Shown: positions 29,982 to 39,119, counted from the first letter of the stretch. The stretch is DNA of 64,000 bases from Actinoplanes couchii (GCF_016862075.1 NZ_BOMG01000097.1:62001-126000), one strand, 5' to 3'. A program made the numbers and translations. The notes: generated from the letters alone by a model not told the origin.

Positions 29982-31867
29982 GTTCAGAATGACTGTGCGC
30001 AAGTGTTTGCGTCGTTGTCTGGCGGGGCGTGTGAACGGTTGCCATGCCCCTGACCCCGTACCGGCCGTTGTGGTGTATCGCGTGTTACGGCACGGGTATG
30101 CCGGCGTGGTACACCGCCTACGGGTGGTGGCGGGGTGTGTGCGGTGCTGGCCTTCGGTCCGGTCTGGACGGCGGTTACCCGCTCACCCGTCGTGCGGGTG
30201 CCGATCCGTGTTCTCCGGTCGGTTGTGGGTGTGCCTGTCCGACGTCGGGCCTGGTGGCCGAGGCCGCGTCTGCCGATCACGACTGCCGCGCCGTGATGCC
30301 GCGACGCCGGACCGGAAGTGTGTGAGATGAGGTCGCCGTCGGCGACCGTCGTGGTGACCGAGCCGGGTAGGTGTGGCTGCCAGTGCCGGCCGCCCCACCG
30401 TGACGTGTACGCCGGATCGACGGCGACCACGGCAAGCCGCCGGTTCGCGCACATGCCGACCAGGCGGTCTCGGAACCTGCCGGTCGGTAGTCCGGCCACG
30501 ATACGCCGGAACCGTTTGCCCCGGTTGCCGCGGCCCATCGTCTCCCGGCCGGTCGTGCGGGCGTCGGTGAAATTCAGGTCCTCGATCGTCACCGACGCGC
30601 ACCCGGCCTGTTCGGCGATGCGGATCAGCGTCGAGACCACCGCCCGCAGTCGGCCGTCACGCACCCCGGCGGGCTGTCCGGCCAGGTCGGCCGGCACTGT
30701 CCGTGGTGGGCCGACCGGGTTCCCGCACGGGTCGAGAACCACTGCGGCGAGGTGACCGTGGTTCAGGTCGACCGCCAGCGTCGCAGACTGCTGTAGAACG
30801 TCGAGCGGGGGTGGTTTCCACGCGGTGCCGCCGGTGCCCCAGGAAGCGTCGAGAAACCAACGGCTGCGGGCCGGGTCGAAGCTGATGTCGTACCGCACCG
30901 CCTGATGCTCGACCACCCGGTCGGTGACCTCGCCGGCACGGTAGTTGAACCGGACCGCCGCCGACAACCGGTAACGCCCGACCGGCGCGTTCGCCAGATG
31001 CGCCAGCGGTGCCGGGAGGTTGATCTCCACACCACCGTCTGCCGGGTTCCACCGGATCGTCTCGTTGCCGAACCGCTTGCCCGTCTCACCGTCCGCGGTC
31101 AGGAACAAGCGAGCAGCATCCCACCGGGCCTGCCAATCCCCGACCGTTAACCCGGCCCGGTCGAGATGATGACGTAGGTGCAGCAGCCGCCGGCCGCCTC
31201 GCACGATCGACAGACGGCCCTCACTCAGCCGTTGCTCGGCGTCGGCGAGACGAAGCCGCAACTGTTGCAGACGGCGCTGTTTCTGCCAGCGTTCTGCCTG
31301 GGTTGCATACCCACGCACCCGCGACCGGCCGGCACCGGCCACCCCGCCGACCGGGGCGGCGATACGTTTCTCCAGCACCGCGATCGCCTGCCGCCAACCC
31401 GCAGCCGCTGCCTGCATGCCCCGCAACGACAACGCCCACTGATCATTACTCGCCCGGGTGATCGCACCGGCCCAGCGCGACGACATCCCCGCAGCCGTCA
31501 GCGTCTTCTTCCGCACCGCCCGCCGGTCGTCACCGTCACCCAGCCACGACCGCCACGCCAGATCCCGCGACGCATGAGACCCCAGAAACCCGCCCACCGC
31601 GAACAAAACCCGATGATCGACGTCCGACGCATGAACACCGGCCCGGATCCGGGCACCCGACGGCACAGCCACCACGAACGGCTCAGCAACCGTCCGCAAC
31701 CTGCGCCCCACCCCGACACCCCCACCACGACCAACCAGCAATCCACATAGGATCGTACAGGTGTCTGAACACTAGGACGCGCAGTGCCCCAGACCCACAA
31801 CGGATCCAGGGAAGGGCTCCTGCTGACTCAAGACCACTTACGGGGTAGTCATCCGACGAGCAGTTCG
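29981..31867 (-). mobile_element. TnpB-only IS605-like element
   Basis: Ends were placed by joining the host gene: on the minus strand the host reads GCGGCGGGGGTG up to 31868 and resumes at GTGTTCCTGCGCGGG from 29980, with GTG shared, so the edges are known to about three bases. The left end holds GTGT-TCAG-ACAC (31759-31770 on the plus strand as GTGTCTGAACAC), the right end CGCAA-ACAC-TTGCG. No TnpA gene is inside. No target duplication is needed, as in this family. Confidence 0.8.
29984..31741 (-). CDS. tnpB: TnpB-related RuvC nuclease of an IS605-type element
   Basis: 585 residues from TTG 31741. RuvC-like acidic residues are all present: Asp325 in LAVDLNHGHLAAVVLD, Glu387 in VTIEDLNF and Asp442 in VVAVDPAYTSRWGGRHW. 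The CxxC zinc finger of classical TnpB between the last two motifs is missing. Residues 1-320 are basic and helical, fitting a nucleic acid-binding lobe. The last 100 residues are Arg/Thr/Pro-rich and low in complexity, and the stop lies at the element's right end, so this part may mainly encode a guide RNA scaffold. Related proteins are common in Streptomyces as transposase. Confidence 0.85.
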   Translation of the reverse strand: MLVGRGGGVGVGRRLRTVAEPFVVAVPSGARIRAGVHASDVDHRVLFAVGGFLGSHASRDLAWRSWLGDGDDRRAVRKKTLTAAGMSSRWAGAITRASNDQWALSLRGMQAAAAGWRQAIAVLEKRIAAPVGGVAGAGRSRVRGYATQAERWQKQRRLQQLRLRLADAEQRLSEGRLSIVRGGRRLLHLRHHLDRAGLTVGDWQARWDAARLFLTADGETGKRFGNETIRWNPADGGVEINLPAPLAHLANAPVGRYRLSAAVRFNYRAGEVTDRVVEHQAVRYDISFDPARSRWFLDASWGTGGTAWKPPPLDVLQQSATLAVDLNHGHLAAVVLDPCGNPVGPPRTVPADLAGQPAGVRDGRLRAVVSTLIRIAEQAGCASVTIEDLNFTDARTTGRETMGRGNRGKRFRRIVAGLPTGRFRDRLVGMCANRRLAVVAVDPAYTSRWGGRHWQPHLPGSVTTTVADGDLISHTSGPASRHHGAAVVIGRRGLGHQARRRTGTPTTDRRTRIGTRTTGERVTAVQTGPKASTAHTPPPPVGGVPRRHTRAVTRDTPQRPVRGQGHGNRSHAPPDNDANTCAQSF

Positions 31868-32085
31868 CACCCCCGCCGCCGAGAACAGGATCGACCAGGC
31901 GTCCCCGCAGCCGTTGTCCATCGACGCCAGTTCCTCGCCGTCCGACCACGACGACGTGAACGCGTAGTACCGGGCCTCCTGCTTCGGGCTCAGGATCACC
32001 TCCAGCACCGCCAGCGCACGACAGCGCTCCCGCACGTCGCGATGTCCGGCAGACTTCCAGCAAGCTCAAGAGCGTTCACCGCCAC
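31868..32085 (-). pseudogene. 5' half of the gene split by the TnpB element
   Basis: From about GTG 32085 the frame gives VAVNALELAGSLPDIAT, then after a one-base shift near 32036 continues RCRALAVLEVILSPKQEARY, YAFTSSWSDGEELASMDNGC and WSILFSAAGV. The protein then breaks at the element and resumes at 29981 with VFLRGFDHES. In intact relatives as I recall them, the stretch runs SIVF(S/T)PAGAFVRGFDHES. Two frameshifts plus the insertion show a dead gene. Confidence 0.8.
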
Positions 32086-32217
32086 ATTCAACCGGGTCGA
32101 CTCGCCGAACCGCTGACCGGATGAAACGCGGCGGCCCTCTCCTTCGACGTCGGGAACCACGATCGCGACCACCGGCCCGGCGGGCTTGCCGCACCATCAG
32201 GGAGGGGAGCAACGTTG

Positions 32218-32532
32218 GTGGCAGGGGGTCTGGTGACTGCGGAACTCGTCGTGGACCTGCGTGGTGCCCGGATGCAGACGATCGACGACTTCTGGGATGC
32301 GGTGGCCGGGCCCTGTGGGCTTCCGTCCTGGTTCGGGCGCACCATCGAGGCCTGGACAGACACGATCCGGGCCAGGGGAATCTCCGACCTGATCGACCGC
32401 CATGACACGGTGGTCATCCACGTCGACGGTGCGACGGGCCTCTTCGCCCGACGAGATCGTGAGGTCAGAGACCTGAGGAGTAGCTTCGCGGGCCGCCGGT
32501 CACGCCTGGTCGTCCATCGGTCGGAGGCGTAG
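32218..32532 (+). CDS. barstar-like protein
   Basis: 104 residues from GTG 32218, preceded by GGAGGGG; TTG 32215 is an alternative. VDLRGARMQTIDDFWDAVAG, LPSWFGRTIEAWTDTI and VVIHVDGATGLFAR follow the barstar fold (helix 1, the W-x-N/T-x-D-A-W-like helix 2 and the last strand). Barstar inhibits barnase-type RNases; no barnase-like gene is next to it, so it may be an orphan immunity protein. Its end overlaps the convergent LRR gene by 33 bases. Confidence 0.72.
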   Translation: MAGGLVTAELVVDLRGARMQTIDDFWDAVAGPCGLPSWFGRTIEAWTDTIRARGISDLIDRHDTVVIHVDGATGLFARRDREVRDLRSSFAGRRSRLVVHRSEA

Positions 32533-33165
32533 TTCGCTCAGTTGTTTTGTCAGTGGCATGGTGGCCAGGGTCTCGCGGGGGTCGTCGTCGAATTCGGCGT
32601 TCGACAGGTCCAGGATCTGCAGGGACGGCAGGGCGGACGGGGTCAGCTCCTGCAACTGCTCCACCGGGATCGCGGTGCCGAACACGTCGCATGCGGTCTG
32701 CAGCTCCAACGTCGTCAGCGCGGGCAGGTGCTCGGCGGGGAACAGGGAGCCGTCGGAACCCACCGGGCCACGCAGCCGCAGGTGGGTCACGGTGTTCGAG
32801 GACAGGGTGTCGAACAGCAGGCCGCCCTCGATGGTCACGGTCTGCAAGGCCGGCAGGGCACGCCACATGGCGTCGCTCGCGTCGCCCACGAAACCGGTGC
32901 CCAAGTAGTCGAGAGGGCTCAGGCGGCGGCCCGTGGACGTGATCGCGTCCTCGTACAGGTATTCGAACTCGTACCCGAACCACAGCGTCGTCAAATGCTC
33001 CCAGCGGCGCCGGGACAGGGCCACGGCGGCGCGGCGGGCCGAGTGGTGGAAATCGGTCAGGCACAGGCGCAGGGAGCGGATGCCGGCGTTGGCCGGGTCG
33101 GTGAGGTACGACTCGATCAGCGCCGACTCCCGCAGTTCCGGGTCGGGCTCGGGGGTGGTCACCAC
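32500..33165 (-). CDS. leucine-rich-repeat-like protein
   Basis: 221 residues. Repeats of the LxxLxLxxx type are visible: AGIRSLRLCLTDFHHSA, LPALQTVTIEGGLLFDTL, TVTHLRLRGPVGSDG, LPALTTLELQTACDVF and LPSLQILDLSNAEFDDD. The protein is acidic with no signal peptide, so it acts in the cytosol, probably in protein binding. Related to STM4015-like LRR proteins of actinobacteria only by general pattern. Convergent with the barstar-like gene. Confidence 0.7.
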   Translation of the reverse strand: MVTTPEPDPELRESALIESYLTDPANAGIRSLRLCLTDFHHSARRAAVALSRRRWEHLTTLWFGYEFEYLYEDAITSTGRRLSPLDYLGTGFVGDASDAMWRALPALQTVTIEGGLLFDTLSSNTVTHLRLRGPVGSDGSLFPAEHLPALTTLELQTACDVFGTAIPVEQLQELTPSALPSLQILDLSNAEFDDDPRETLATMPLTKQLSELRLRPMDDQA

Positions 33166-33255
33166 GCGAGGGATCTTAAACGGGCCGCTTCCGGCCCGGC
33201 GGCCGCGAGTCGGCCGGGACGGGCCGCCTGCCTCGCGGTGTGGCCACCTAGCTTT

Positions 33256-34128
33256 TCATGCCCGTACCAGAGAAAGGATCTTGTCCATTGACTTTAGTCT
33301 TTCCGGGCCGGTGCCGAGCAGGAGGTCCGGGACGATCAGCTCGTCCAGGCCCGCCTGGCGGTATTCGTCGATCGTCGCGGCGACCGCGGCGGGGCTGCCG
33401 CCGAACGCCGGGGCCCGCAGCCCGTCCGGCAGTGGGGTGTCGACGCTGATCAGGGCCTGTGCGGTGCGGCGGATCTGTTGCGGGTCGCGGCCTTCGGCGG
33501 CGCAGTGGTCGTCGAGGACCTTCGACTTGTGGGCGATCACGTCCGGCAGGCCCCAGGTGTTCCACTGGTCGGCGTACTTCGCGACCATCCGCAGCATCCG
33601 TTTCTCGCCCTTGGCCCCGATCATGATCGGTAGCGGGTCCTGGACCGGTTTCGGTTCGCAGACCGCGTCGGTGAGCTGGTAGTACGTGCCCTGGAAGGTG
33701 GTCGCCGGGGTCCGCAGCAGCCCGTGCAGCACCTGCAGCGCCTCCTCGAACCGGTCGAGCAGCTGCTTGACCGGGGGAAGGTCGATGCCGTACTGCCGGT
33801 GCTCGTTGACCTGCCAGCCCGCGCCGACACCGAGGACGAACCGGCCGCCGCTGATGTGATCGGCGGTGACCGCCATGTTCGCCAGGACCGCCGGGTGCCG
33901 GTAGGTGTTGCCGTAGACCAGGGTGCCGATGCTGACCCGCGGAACCAGCGCGCCCAGGGCCGCGACCAGGCTGCCGGCCTCCAGCATGAACGACGAGCCG
34001 TCCGGCTGGTTGGGCATGAAGTGGTCGGCGGCCCAGACCCCGTCCCAGCCGGTGGCGGCGGCGTGCCGGGCCACGTCGAGGATGTCGGAGTACGGCTGGG
34101 CGGTGCCGGGCCAGATCGAGAGTCGCAT
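33256..34128 (-). CDS. F420-dependent LLM class oxidoreductase
   Basis: 290 residues from ATG 34128. The luciferase-like barrel shows GWDGVWAADHFMPNQPD, VSIGTLVYGNTYRHPAVLAN, ISGGRFVLGVGAGWQVNEH and PIMIGAKGEKRMLRMVAKYA, all typical of F420-using members in actinobacteria. The reaction is likely a hydride transfer from reduced F420; the substrate is unknown. The frame extends to 34506 over the opposite gene, without likeness, so it was not used. It is divergent from the membrane-protein gene at 34171. Confidence 0.9.
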   Translation of the reverse strand: MRLSIWPGTAQPYSDILDVARHAAATGWDGVWAADHFMPNQPDGSSFMLEAGSLVAALGALVPRVSIGTLVYGNTYRHPAVLANMAVTADHISGGRFVLGVGAGWQVNEHRQYGIDLPPVKQLLDRFEEALQVLHGLLRTPATTFQGTYYQLTDAVCEPKPVQDPLPIMIGAKGEKRMLRMVAKYADQWNTWGLPDVIAHKSKVLDDHCAAEGRDPQQIRRTAQALISVDTPLPDGLRAPAFGGSPAAVAATIDEYRQAGLDELIVPDLLLGTGPERLKSMDKILSLVRA

Positions 34129-34170
34129 GTGCGTAAACCTAGCCAAAGGCGGTGACCTAGGATCCCCGCC

Positions 34171-35022
34171 ATGCGGTCGAACGGGGAGACGGGGGTCGTT
34201 CCTCTGCGGGCGATGACCGCGGGCGAGACCTTGGACGCGGCGGTGGCGCTGCTGCGGCAGCGTGCCCTGCCGCTGCTGCCGGTCGCGCTGGTGCTGGCCG
34301 CCGGTGAGCAGGTGCTGCTGTCCGGGCTGCGGGCCTGGGCCGGGATGCAGCCGCCCTACTACTACGTGCCGCCGCGGATCACCGATCCGGGCTGGTGGCC
34401 GGTGTTCGGGCTGGGCTTCGCGATCGAGGGGTTCGTCATCGCGCTGCTGGCCGCCTATGCCGGCGCCGCGGCCGGGCCGGCGCTGCTCGGCCGCGACACC
34501 GGGCACCTGGCGCTGTGGAAACGGGTCCGGCCGGTTCCGGCGGTGCTGATCGCGGTGCTGGTCGGTGCGGTGTGCGGGGCGACGGCGATGGCCGGGCTGG
34601 TGCTGTGGCCGCTGGCGTACGGGCTGACCGCGATGGCCACCGCGGTGCTGACCGTGGACCGGCCGGCCAATCCGCTGACCGCGGTCGGCCGGTCGATGGG
34701 CCGGGCCACCCGGGGTGGCATGCGCGGGGTCGGGGTGCTGATCCTGGGATATCTGACATGGCTGGTGGTGCGGCTGGCGCTGGGCAGCGGCTGGCTCGCG
34801 GTGGCCGACCTGTTCGCCAGCGTGTCCGGGTCGGCGTGGCTGGTGTGGGCGGTGCCGGTGGCGTGGACGTTGGCCAACACGGTCGCCTACGCGGCGCTGG
34901 CCTGCCTGAACGCGGTGTTGTTGCTGGAGGTGCGGATCCGAACCGAAGGCCTGGACATCGCGGTCAACCGGTCGCGGAGCCGGGGTGTCGATCCGGTGCG
35001 GGCGCTGGAGGTGACCCGGTGA
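34171..35022 (+). CDS. membrane protein, first gene of the MoxR cluster
   Basis: 283 residues with six or seven hydrophobic segments. LRAMTAGETLDAAVALLRQR at the start matches the glycerophosphoryl diester phosphodiesterase membrane-domain type found before DUF4129 in actinobacteria. Further segments are VALVLAAGEQVLLSGL, VLIAVLVGAVCGATAMAG and LVWAVPVAWTLANTVAYA. Its stop overlaps the next start (GTGA). The cluster it begins is widely conserved but its process is unsettled. Confidence 0.8.
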   Translation: MRSNGETGVVPLRAMTAGETLDAAVALLRQRALPLLPVALVLAAGEQVLLSGLRAWAGMQPPYYYVPPRITDPGWWPVFGLGFAIEGFVIALLAAYAGAAAGPALLGRDTGHLALWKRVRPVPAVLIAVLVGAVCGATAMAGLVLWPLAYGLTAMATAVLTVDRPANPLTAVGRSMGRATRGGMRGVGVLILGYLTWLVVRLALGSGWLAVADLFASVSGSAWLVWAVPVAWTLANTVAYAALACLNAVLLLEVRIRTEGLDIAVNRSRSRGVDPVRALEVTR

Positions 35023-35582
35023 GAGGGTACGAGGAGTTCCTCGGCGACCTGTTCGAGAAGATCTCGCCGCCGATGATGCTGCTGATCCTGTTCGCGGTGA
35101 CCGGGTTGATCGCGGCGGGCTGGTATTTCTATCCGGCGTGGATCCCGCGGCGGCTGCCCCGGTTCAAGCTCCCCCGCTGGCGGCGGACGAAGAAGAAGGC
35201 TCCGAAGACCCGGCGCGTCACGAAAGCCGAAAACCGGACAGCCGACTCGGGCGACAACACCGTCGAGATCGCGCGGGGTCTCGCCGACCAGCTCGCCGGG
35301 CAGGGCCGTTACGCCGAGGCCATCCGGGAACGCCTGCGCGAGACCGTCGCCGACCTGACCCGCGCCGGTGTCATCGACCCGGAACCCGGCACCACCGCCG
35401 CCGAGCTGACCGACGACGCCACCGCCGGGCGCCCCGGTGTCGGCCCCGCCCTGACCGGGGCGACCGGCCTGTTCTCCGGCATCTGGTACGGCCGTCAGCC
35501 CGCCGGGCCCGGCGAGGACCAGCGGATGCGGGAACTCACCACCGAGGTCCGCGACACCCTGCACGCGAATGAGGGCCGATGA
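35019..35582 (+). CDS. DUF4129 domain protein
   Basis: 187 residues from GTG 35019, overlapping the previous stop. One membrane helix (MMLLILFAVTGLIAAGWYFY, residues 19-38) is followed by a basic linker (RRTKKKAPKTRR) and the DUF4129 region (LAGQGRYAEAIRERLRETVA, GVIDPEPGTTAAEL, GIWYGRQPAGPGED). In this cluster DUF4129 proteins are thought to be membrane partners of the MoxR/DUF58 pair. Its stop overlaps the next start by four bases. Confidence 0.85.
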   Translation: MRGYEEFLGDLFEKISPPMMLLILFAVTGLIAAGWYFYPAWIPRRLPRFKLPRWRRTKKKAPKTRRVTKAENRTADSGDNTVEIARGLADQLAGQGRYAEAIRERLRETVADLTRAGVIDPEPGTTAAELTDDATAGRPGVGPALTGATGLFSGIWYGRQPAGPGEDQRMRELTTEVRDTLHANEGR

Positions 35583-36853
35583 AGCGCTGGAAACGGGCGG
35601 CCATCCCGTTCGCCGTCCTGACCGCCCTGATCACCGGCACCCTGATCGTGCACGCGATCCAGACCCCGGACACCGACGACCCGGAATACCTGACCCCGGA
35701 GCGCACCGAGCAGATCAGCGGCGGCACCCTGGCCGAACGGCTGCGGGCCGCCGGGATCCGGGTCGACCGGGCCACCACCACCGAACAGGCGCTCGGCAAG
35801 GCCACCGTCGGCCAGCCGGTCACCCTGTTCCTGCCCGCACCCGACCTGGCCGACCTGTCCCGGGTGCACGGGCTGCCGCCGGGCACCCGGGTGGTGGCGG
35901 TCAACCCGTCCAACAGCACGCTGCGGCGCACCAACTGGCCGGTGCAGACCGCCGGCAGCCGGTGGACCACCCGGGTCGCCGAACCCGGCTGTGCGGAACC
36001 GGTCGCCGAGACCGCGGGGCCGGCCGCGGTGCTGCGGACCGAGTACGAGCCCCAGAGCCGGGCGATCGTCTGCTACTCGGGGGCGATGGTCTCGATGATC
36101 ATCGACGACACGTACTCGCTGACCGTCGTCGGTTCGCCGGATCCGTTCCGGGACGACCGGATCGCCGAGCACGGCAACGCCGCCCTGGCCGTCGGGCTGC
36201 TGTCGCAGCGGTCCCGGGTGGTGTGGCTGGACGTCCACGAACGGGACCGGCCGGTGCCGTCGTCGTCGCCGACCTGGTCGCCGCCGCCCCCGCCGACCGC
36301 CGAGCCGACGGCCACCGTCGAGCGGACCGGGACCGGCGGCGACGGCCCCGGCGGTGAGGGCGAGGCGTCACCCGGCACCGGCGAGGGCACCGGGTCGGCC
36401 GGCGGGCCGCAGCAGGATCCGCTGACCAAGTCGTTCCCGCCCGCCCTGTGGGCGACCCTGGCGCTGCTCGCGCTGATCCTGCTCGCGCTGGCCGCCGCGG
36501 CCGCCCGGCGGCTCGGCACCCCGGTCGCCGAACCGCTGCCGTCGCGGGTGCCGGCCGGTGAGACCATGCTCGGGCACGCCCGTCTCTACCAGCGCGGCCG
36601 GGCCCGGGACGAGTCCCTGGACATCCTGGTCGCCGCCGCCCGGCGTACCCTCACCCGGCACCTGGGCCTGCCGCCGGACGCGAGCGTCGAGGACATCGCC
36701 GCGCAGGCCGGGCTCCCGGTCCGGTACGTCCGCGACATCCTGGACGGCGAACCGCCCCGCGGCAACGCCGACATGGTCGAGTCCGCGGCCCTGCTGCAAG
36801 CCCTGGTCGACACCGTCGTCACACCCCGTACCGACAAAGGAGAGCAGTCGTGA
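35579..36853 (+). CDS. DUF4350 domain membrane protein
   Basis: 424 residues. An N-terminal membrane helix (AIPFAVLTALITGTLIVHAI) precedes the DUF4350 domain (GGTLAERLRAAGIRVDRATT, VTLFLPAPDLADLSRVHGLP, VVGSPDPFRDDRIAEHGNAA), a Ser/Pro/Gly-rich linker (residues 225-280), a second helix (LWATLALLALILLALAAAAA) and a C-terminal cytosolic helical part (LTRHLGLPPDASVEDIAAQA). It overlaps both neighbours and is part of the MoxR operon. Confidence 0.85.
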   Translation: MKRWKRAAIPFAVLTALITGTLIVHAIQTPDTDDPEYLTPERTEQISGGTLAERLRAAGIRVDRATTTEQALGKATVGQPVTLFLPAPDLADLSRVHGLPPGTRVVAVNPSNSTLRRTNWPVQTAGSRWTTRVAEPGCAEPVAETAGPAAVLRTEYEPQSRAIVCYSGAMVSMIIDDTYSLTVVGSPDPFRDDRIAEHGNAALAVGLLSQRSRVVWLDVHERDRPVPSSSPTWSPPPPPTAEPTATVERTGTGGDGPGGEGEASPGTGEGTGSAGGPQQDPLTKSFPPALWATLALLALILLALAAAAARRLGTPVAEPLPSRVPAGETMLGHARLYQRGRARDESLDILVAAARRTLTRHLGLPPDASVEDIAAQAGLPVRYVRDILDGEPPRGNADMVESAALLQALVDTVVTPRTDKGEQS

Positions 36854-37803
36854 ACACCGAAGCCCGCGAGGCACTGGGCCGGATCCGTGCCGAGGTCGGC
36901 AAAGCCGTCGTCGGTCAGGACGCGGTGGTCGGCGGGGTGCTGGTCGCGCTGCTGTGCGGCGGGCACGTGCTGCTCGAAGGCGTCCCCGGCGTGGCCAAGA
37001 CCCTGCTGATCCGGGCCCTGTCCACCGCCCTGGACATGGACACCAAACGGGTCCAGTTCACCCCCGACCTGATGCCCGGTGACGTCACCGGGTCGCTGAT
37101 CTACGACGCGCACACTGGCGCGTTCAACTTCCGGGCCGGGCCGGTCTTCACCAACCTGCTGCTCGCCGACGAGATCAACCGGACCCCGCCGAAGACCCAG
37201 GCGGCGTTGCTGGAGGCGATGGAGGAACGGCAGGTCACCGTGGACGGCACCGCCCGGCAGCTGCCGGTGCCGTTCCTGGTCGCCGCCACCCAGAACCCGA
37301 TCGAGTACGAGGGCACCTACCCGCTGCCGGAAGCGCAGCTCGACCGGTTCCTGCTGAAACTGTCGGTGCCGCTGCCGCAGCGCGACGAGGAACTCGGGAT
37401 CCTGCGCGCCCACCACCAGGGCTTCGACCCGCGGGACCTGAAGGCCGCCGGGGTCACCCCGGTCGCCGGGCCCGCCGACCTGATCGCCGGGCGCCAGGCC
37501 GTCCAGCACGTCGACGTCGCCGATGCGGTCCTGGCGTACATCGTCGACCTGTGCCGGGCCACCCGGGTCGCGCCCGCCCTGGAGCTGGGCGCCTCCCCGC
37601 GGGGTGCGACCGCGTTGCTCGCGGTGGCGAAGGCGACCGCCTGGCTCAGCGGCCGGGAGTACGTGCTGCCCGACGACGTCAAGGCGTGGACCGTGCCGAC
37701 GCTGCGGCACCGGGTGCGGCTGCGCGCCGACGCCGAACTCGACGGCGCCACCGTCGAGGGCATCCTCGCGTCGGTCCTGGCCACGGTGCCGGCACCGCGC
37801 TGA
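36850..37803 (+). CDS. MoxR family AAA ATPase
   Basis: 317 residues. Walker A is LLEGVPGVAKTLLIRAL (residues 40-56), Walker B is LLADEINRTPPKTQAALLEA with the MoxR signature, sensor 1 is VAATQNPIEYEGTYPLPEAQ and sensor 2 lies in GASPRGATALLAVAKATA. MoxR ATPases act as chaperones for metal insertion or complex assembly through a von Willebrand-like partner, here probably the DUF58 protein next door. Start and stop overlap both neighbours. Confidence 0.95.
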   Translation: MNTEAREALGRIRAEVGKAVVGQDAVVGGVLVALLCGGHVLLEGVPGVAKTLLIRALSTALDMDTKRVQFTPDLMPGDVTGSLIYDAHTGAFNFRAGPVFTNLLLADEINRTPPKTQAALLEAMEERQVTVDGTARQLPVPFLVAATQNPIEYEGTYPLPEAQLDRFLLKLSVPLPQRDEELGILRAHHQGFDPRDLKAAGVTPVAGPADLIAGRQAVQHVDVADAVLAYIVDLCRATRVAPALELGASPRGATALLAVAKATAWLSGREYVLPDDVKAWTVPTLRHRVRLRADAELDGATVEGILASVLATVPAPR

Positions 37804-39119
37804 TGGTCACCCACCGTTTCGCGTTGCTGCTGGCGTTCGGGTTGCCGCTGCCGGTGTTCCTGCCACACCCGTGGCTGGTCGTCGCCGCCGTCACCGGGAC
37901 GGCGGTGCTGCTCGCGCTGCTGGACGCGGCGATGGCCGGGCCGCTGACCGGGTTGCGGCTGCGCCGCGACGGCGACCGCACGGTCTGGCTGGGCGGCTCG
38001 GCGCGGGTGATCCTCACGGTCGCCAACACCGGTTCGCGTACGGTACGGCTGAACCTGCGCGACGCGTGGGTGCCGTCGGCCGGCGCCGGCCCGCTGTTCC
38101 ACACGCTCGCGCTGCGGGCCGGTATCGAACAGTCGGTGACCACCACGCTCACCCCGACCCGGCACGGGGACCGGCCCGCCGTGCGGGTCACGTTGCGGTC
38201 GGCGGGCCCGCTCGGGCTGGCCTACCGGCAGCGCTCGCACCGGTGGAACACCGCACACACCCCGCCGTGGAACCTGCGGGTGCTGCCGCGGTTCCCGTCC
38301 CGGCGGATCCTGCCGGAGAAACTGGCCCGGCTGCGGATCGTCGACGGCTCGATCGTCACCCGCGGGCGTGGGCACGGCACCGAGTTCGACAACCTGCGCG
38401 AGTACGTGATCGGCGACGACGTCCGCTCGATCGACTGGCGGGCCACCGCCCGTGCCAACGACGTGGTGGTGCGCACCTGGCGCCCGGAACGTGACCGCCG
38501 GGTGTTCTGCGTCCTGGACACCGGGCGTACCTCGTCGGTGCTGATCGGGGACGCGCCCCGGCTGGACGCCTCGATCGACGCCGCCCTGCTGCTGAGCGTC
38601 CTGGCGGCGCGCGCCGACGACCGGGTGGACCTGATCGCCCTGGACAGCGCGATCCGGGTCCGGGTCGAGGGCGGCGGGCAACGCGGCAAACCGAACCGGC
38701 TGATCGACGCGATGGCCAGCCTGGAACCGGTGCTGGCCGAGACCGACTTCGCCCTGCTCGGCCGGGAGATGCTGCGCCGGGACCGCAAACGCGCCCTGCT
38801 GGTGATCTTCACGGCTCTGGACACCGCGCCGATGATCGCCGGGCTGCTGCCGCTGCTGCCCCGGCTGACCGCCCGGCACAAGGTGATCGTCGCCGGGGTC
38901 CGTGACCCGGACGTCAGCCGCCGCGCGCACCTGCCGGCCGACCCGGGCGCCGGGGACGTGCACGTGGCCGCGGCCGCGCACCGGGTGCTGGCCGAACGCG
39001 ACCGGGTGCGCGACGTCCTCGCGCACGCCGGGGCGACCGTGGTGGACGCCGACGCCGACACGTTCGCCGGCCAGGTCGCCGACGTCTACCTGCTGCTCAA
39101 GGCCTCGGGCCGGCTCTGA
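37803..39119 (+). CDS. DUF58 domain protein
   Basis: 438 residues from ATG 37803, whose first base is the last of the MoxR stop. Two N-terminal hydrophobic segments are followed by a beta domain and the DUF58 signature RGRGHGTEFDNLREYVIGDD then RSIDWRATARANDVVVRTW. The C-terminal half is a von Willebrand A-like domain (VFCVLDTGRTSS is a variant metal-ion site; ALLVIFTALDTAPMI). It is the usual MoxR partner. It ends the operon, overlapping the opposite gene by 23 bases. Confidence 0.92.
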   Translation: MVTHRFALLLAFGLPLPVFLPHPWLVVAAVTGTAVLLALLDAAMAGPLTGLRLRRDGDRTVWLGGSARVILTVANTGSRTVRLNLRDAWVPSAGAGPLFHTLALRAGIEQSVTTTLTPTRHGDRPAVRVTLRSAGPLGLAYRQRSHRWNTAHTPPWNLRVLPRFPSRRILPEKLARLRIVDGSIVTRGRGHGTEFDNLREYVIGDDVRSIDWRATARANDVVVRTWRPERDRRVFCVLDTGRTSSVLIGDAPRLDASIDAALLLSVLAARADDRVDLIALDSAIRVRVEGGGQRGKPNRLIDAMASLEPVLAETDFALLGREMLRRDRKRALLVIFTALDTAPMIAGLLPLLPRLTARHKVIVAGVRDPDVSRRAHLPADPGAGDVHVAAAAHRVLAERDRVRDVLAHAGATVVDADADTFAGQVADVYLLLKASGRL

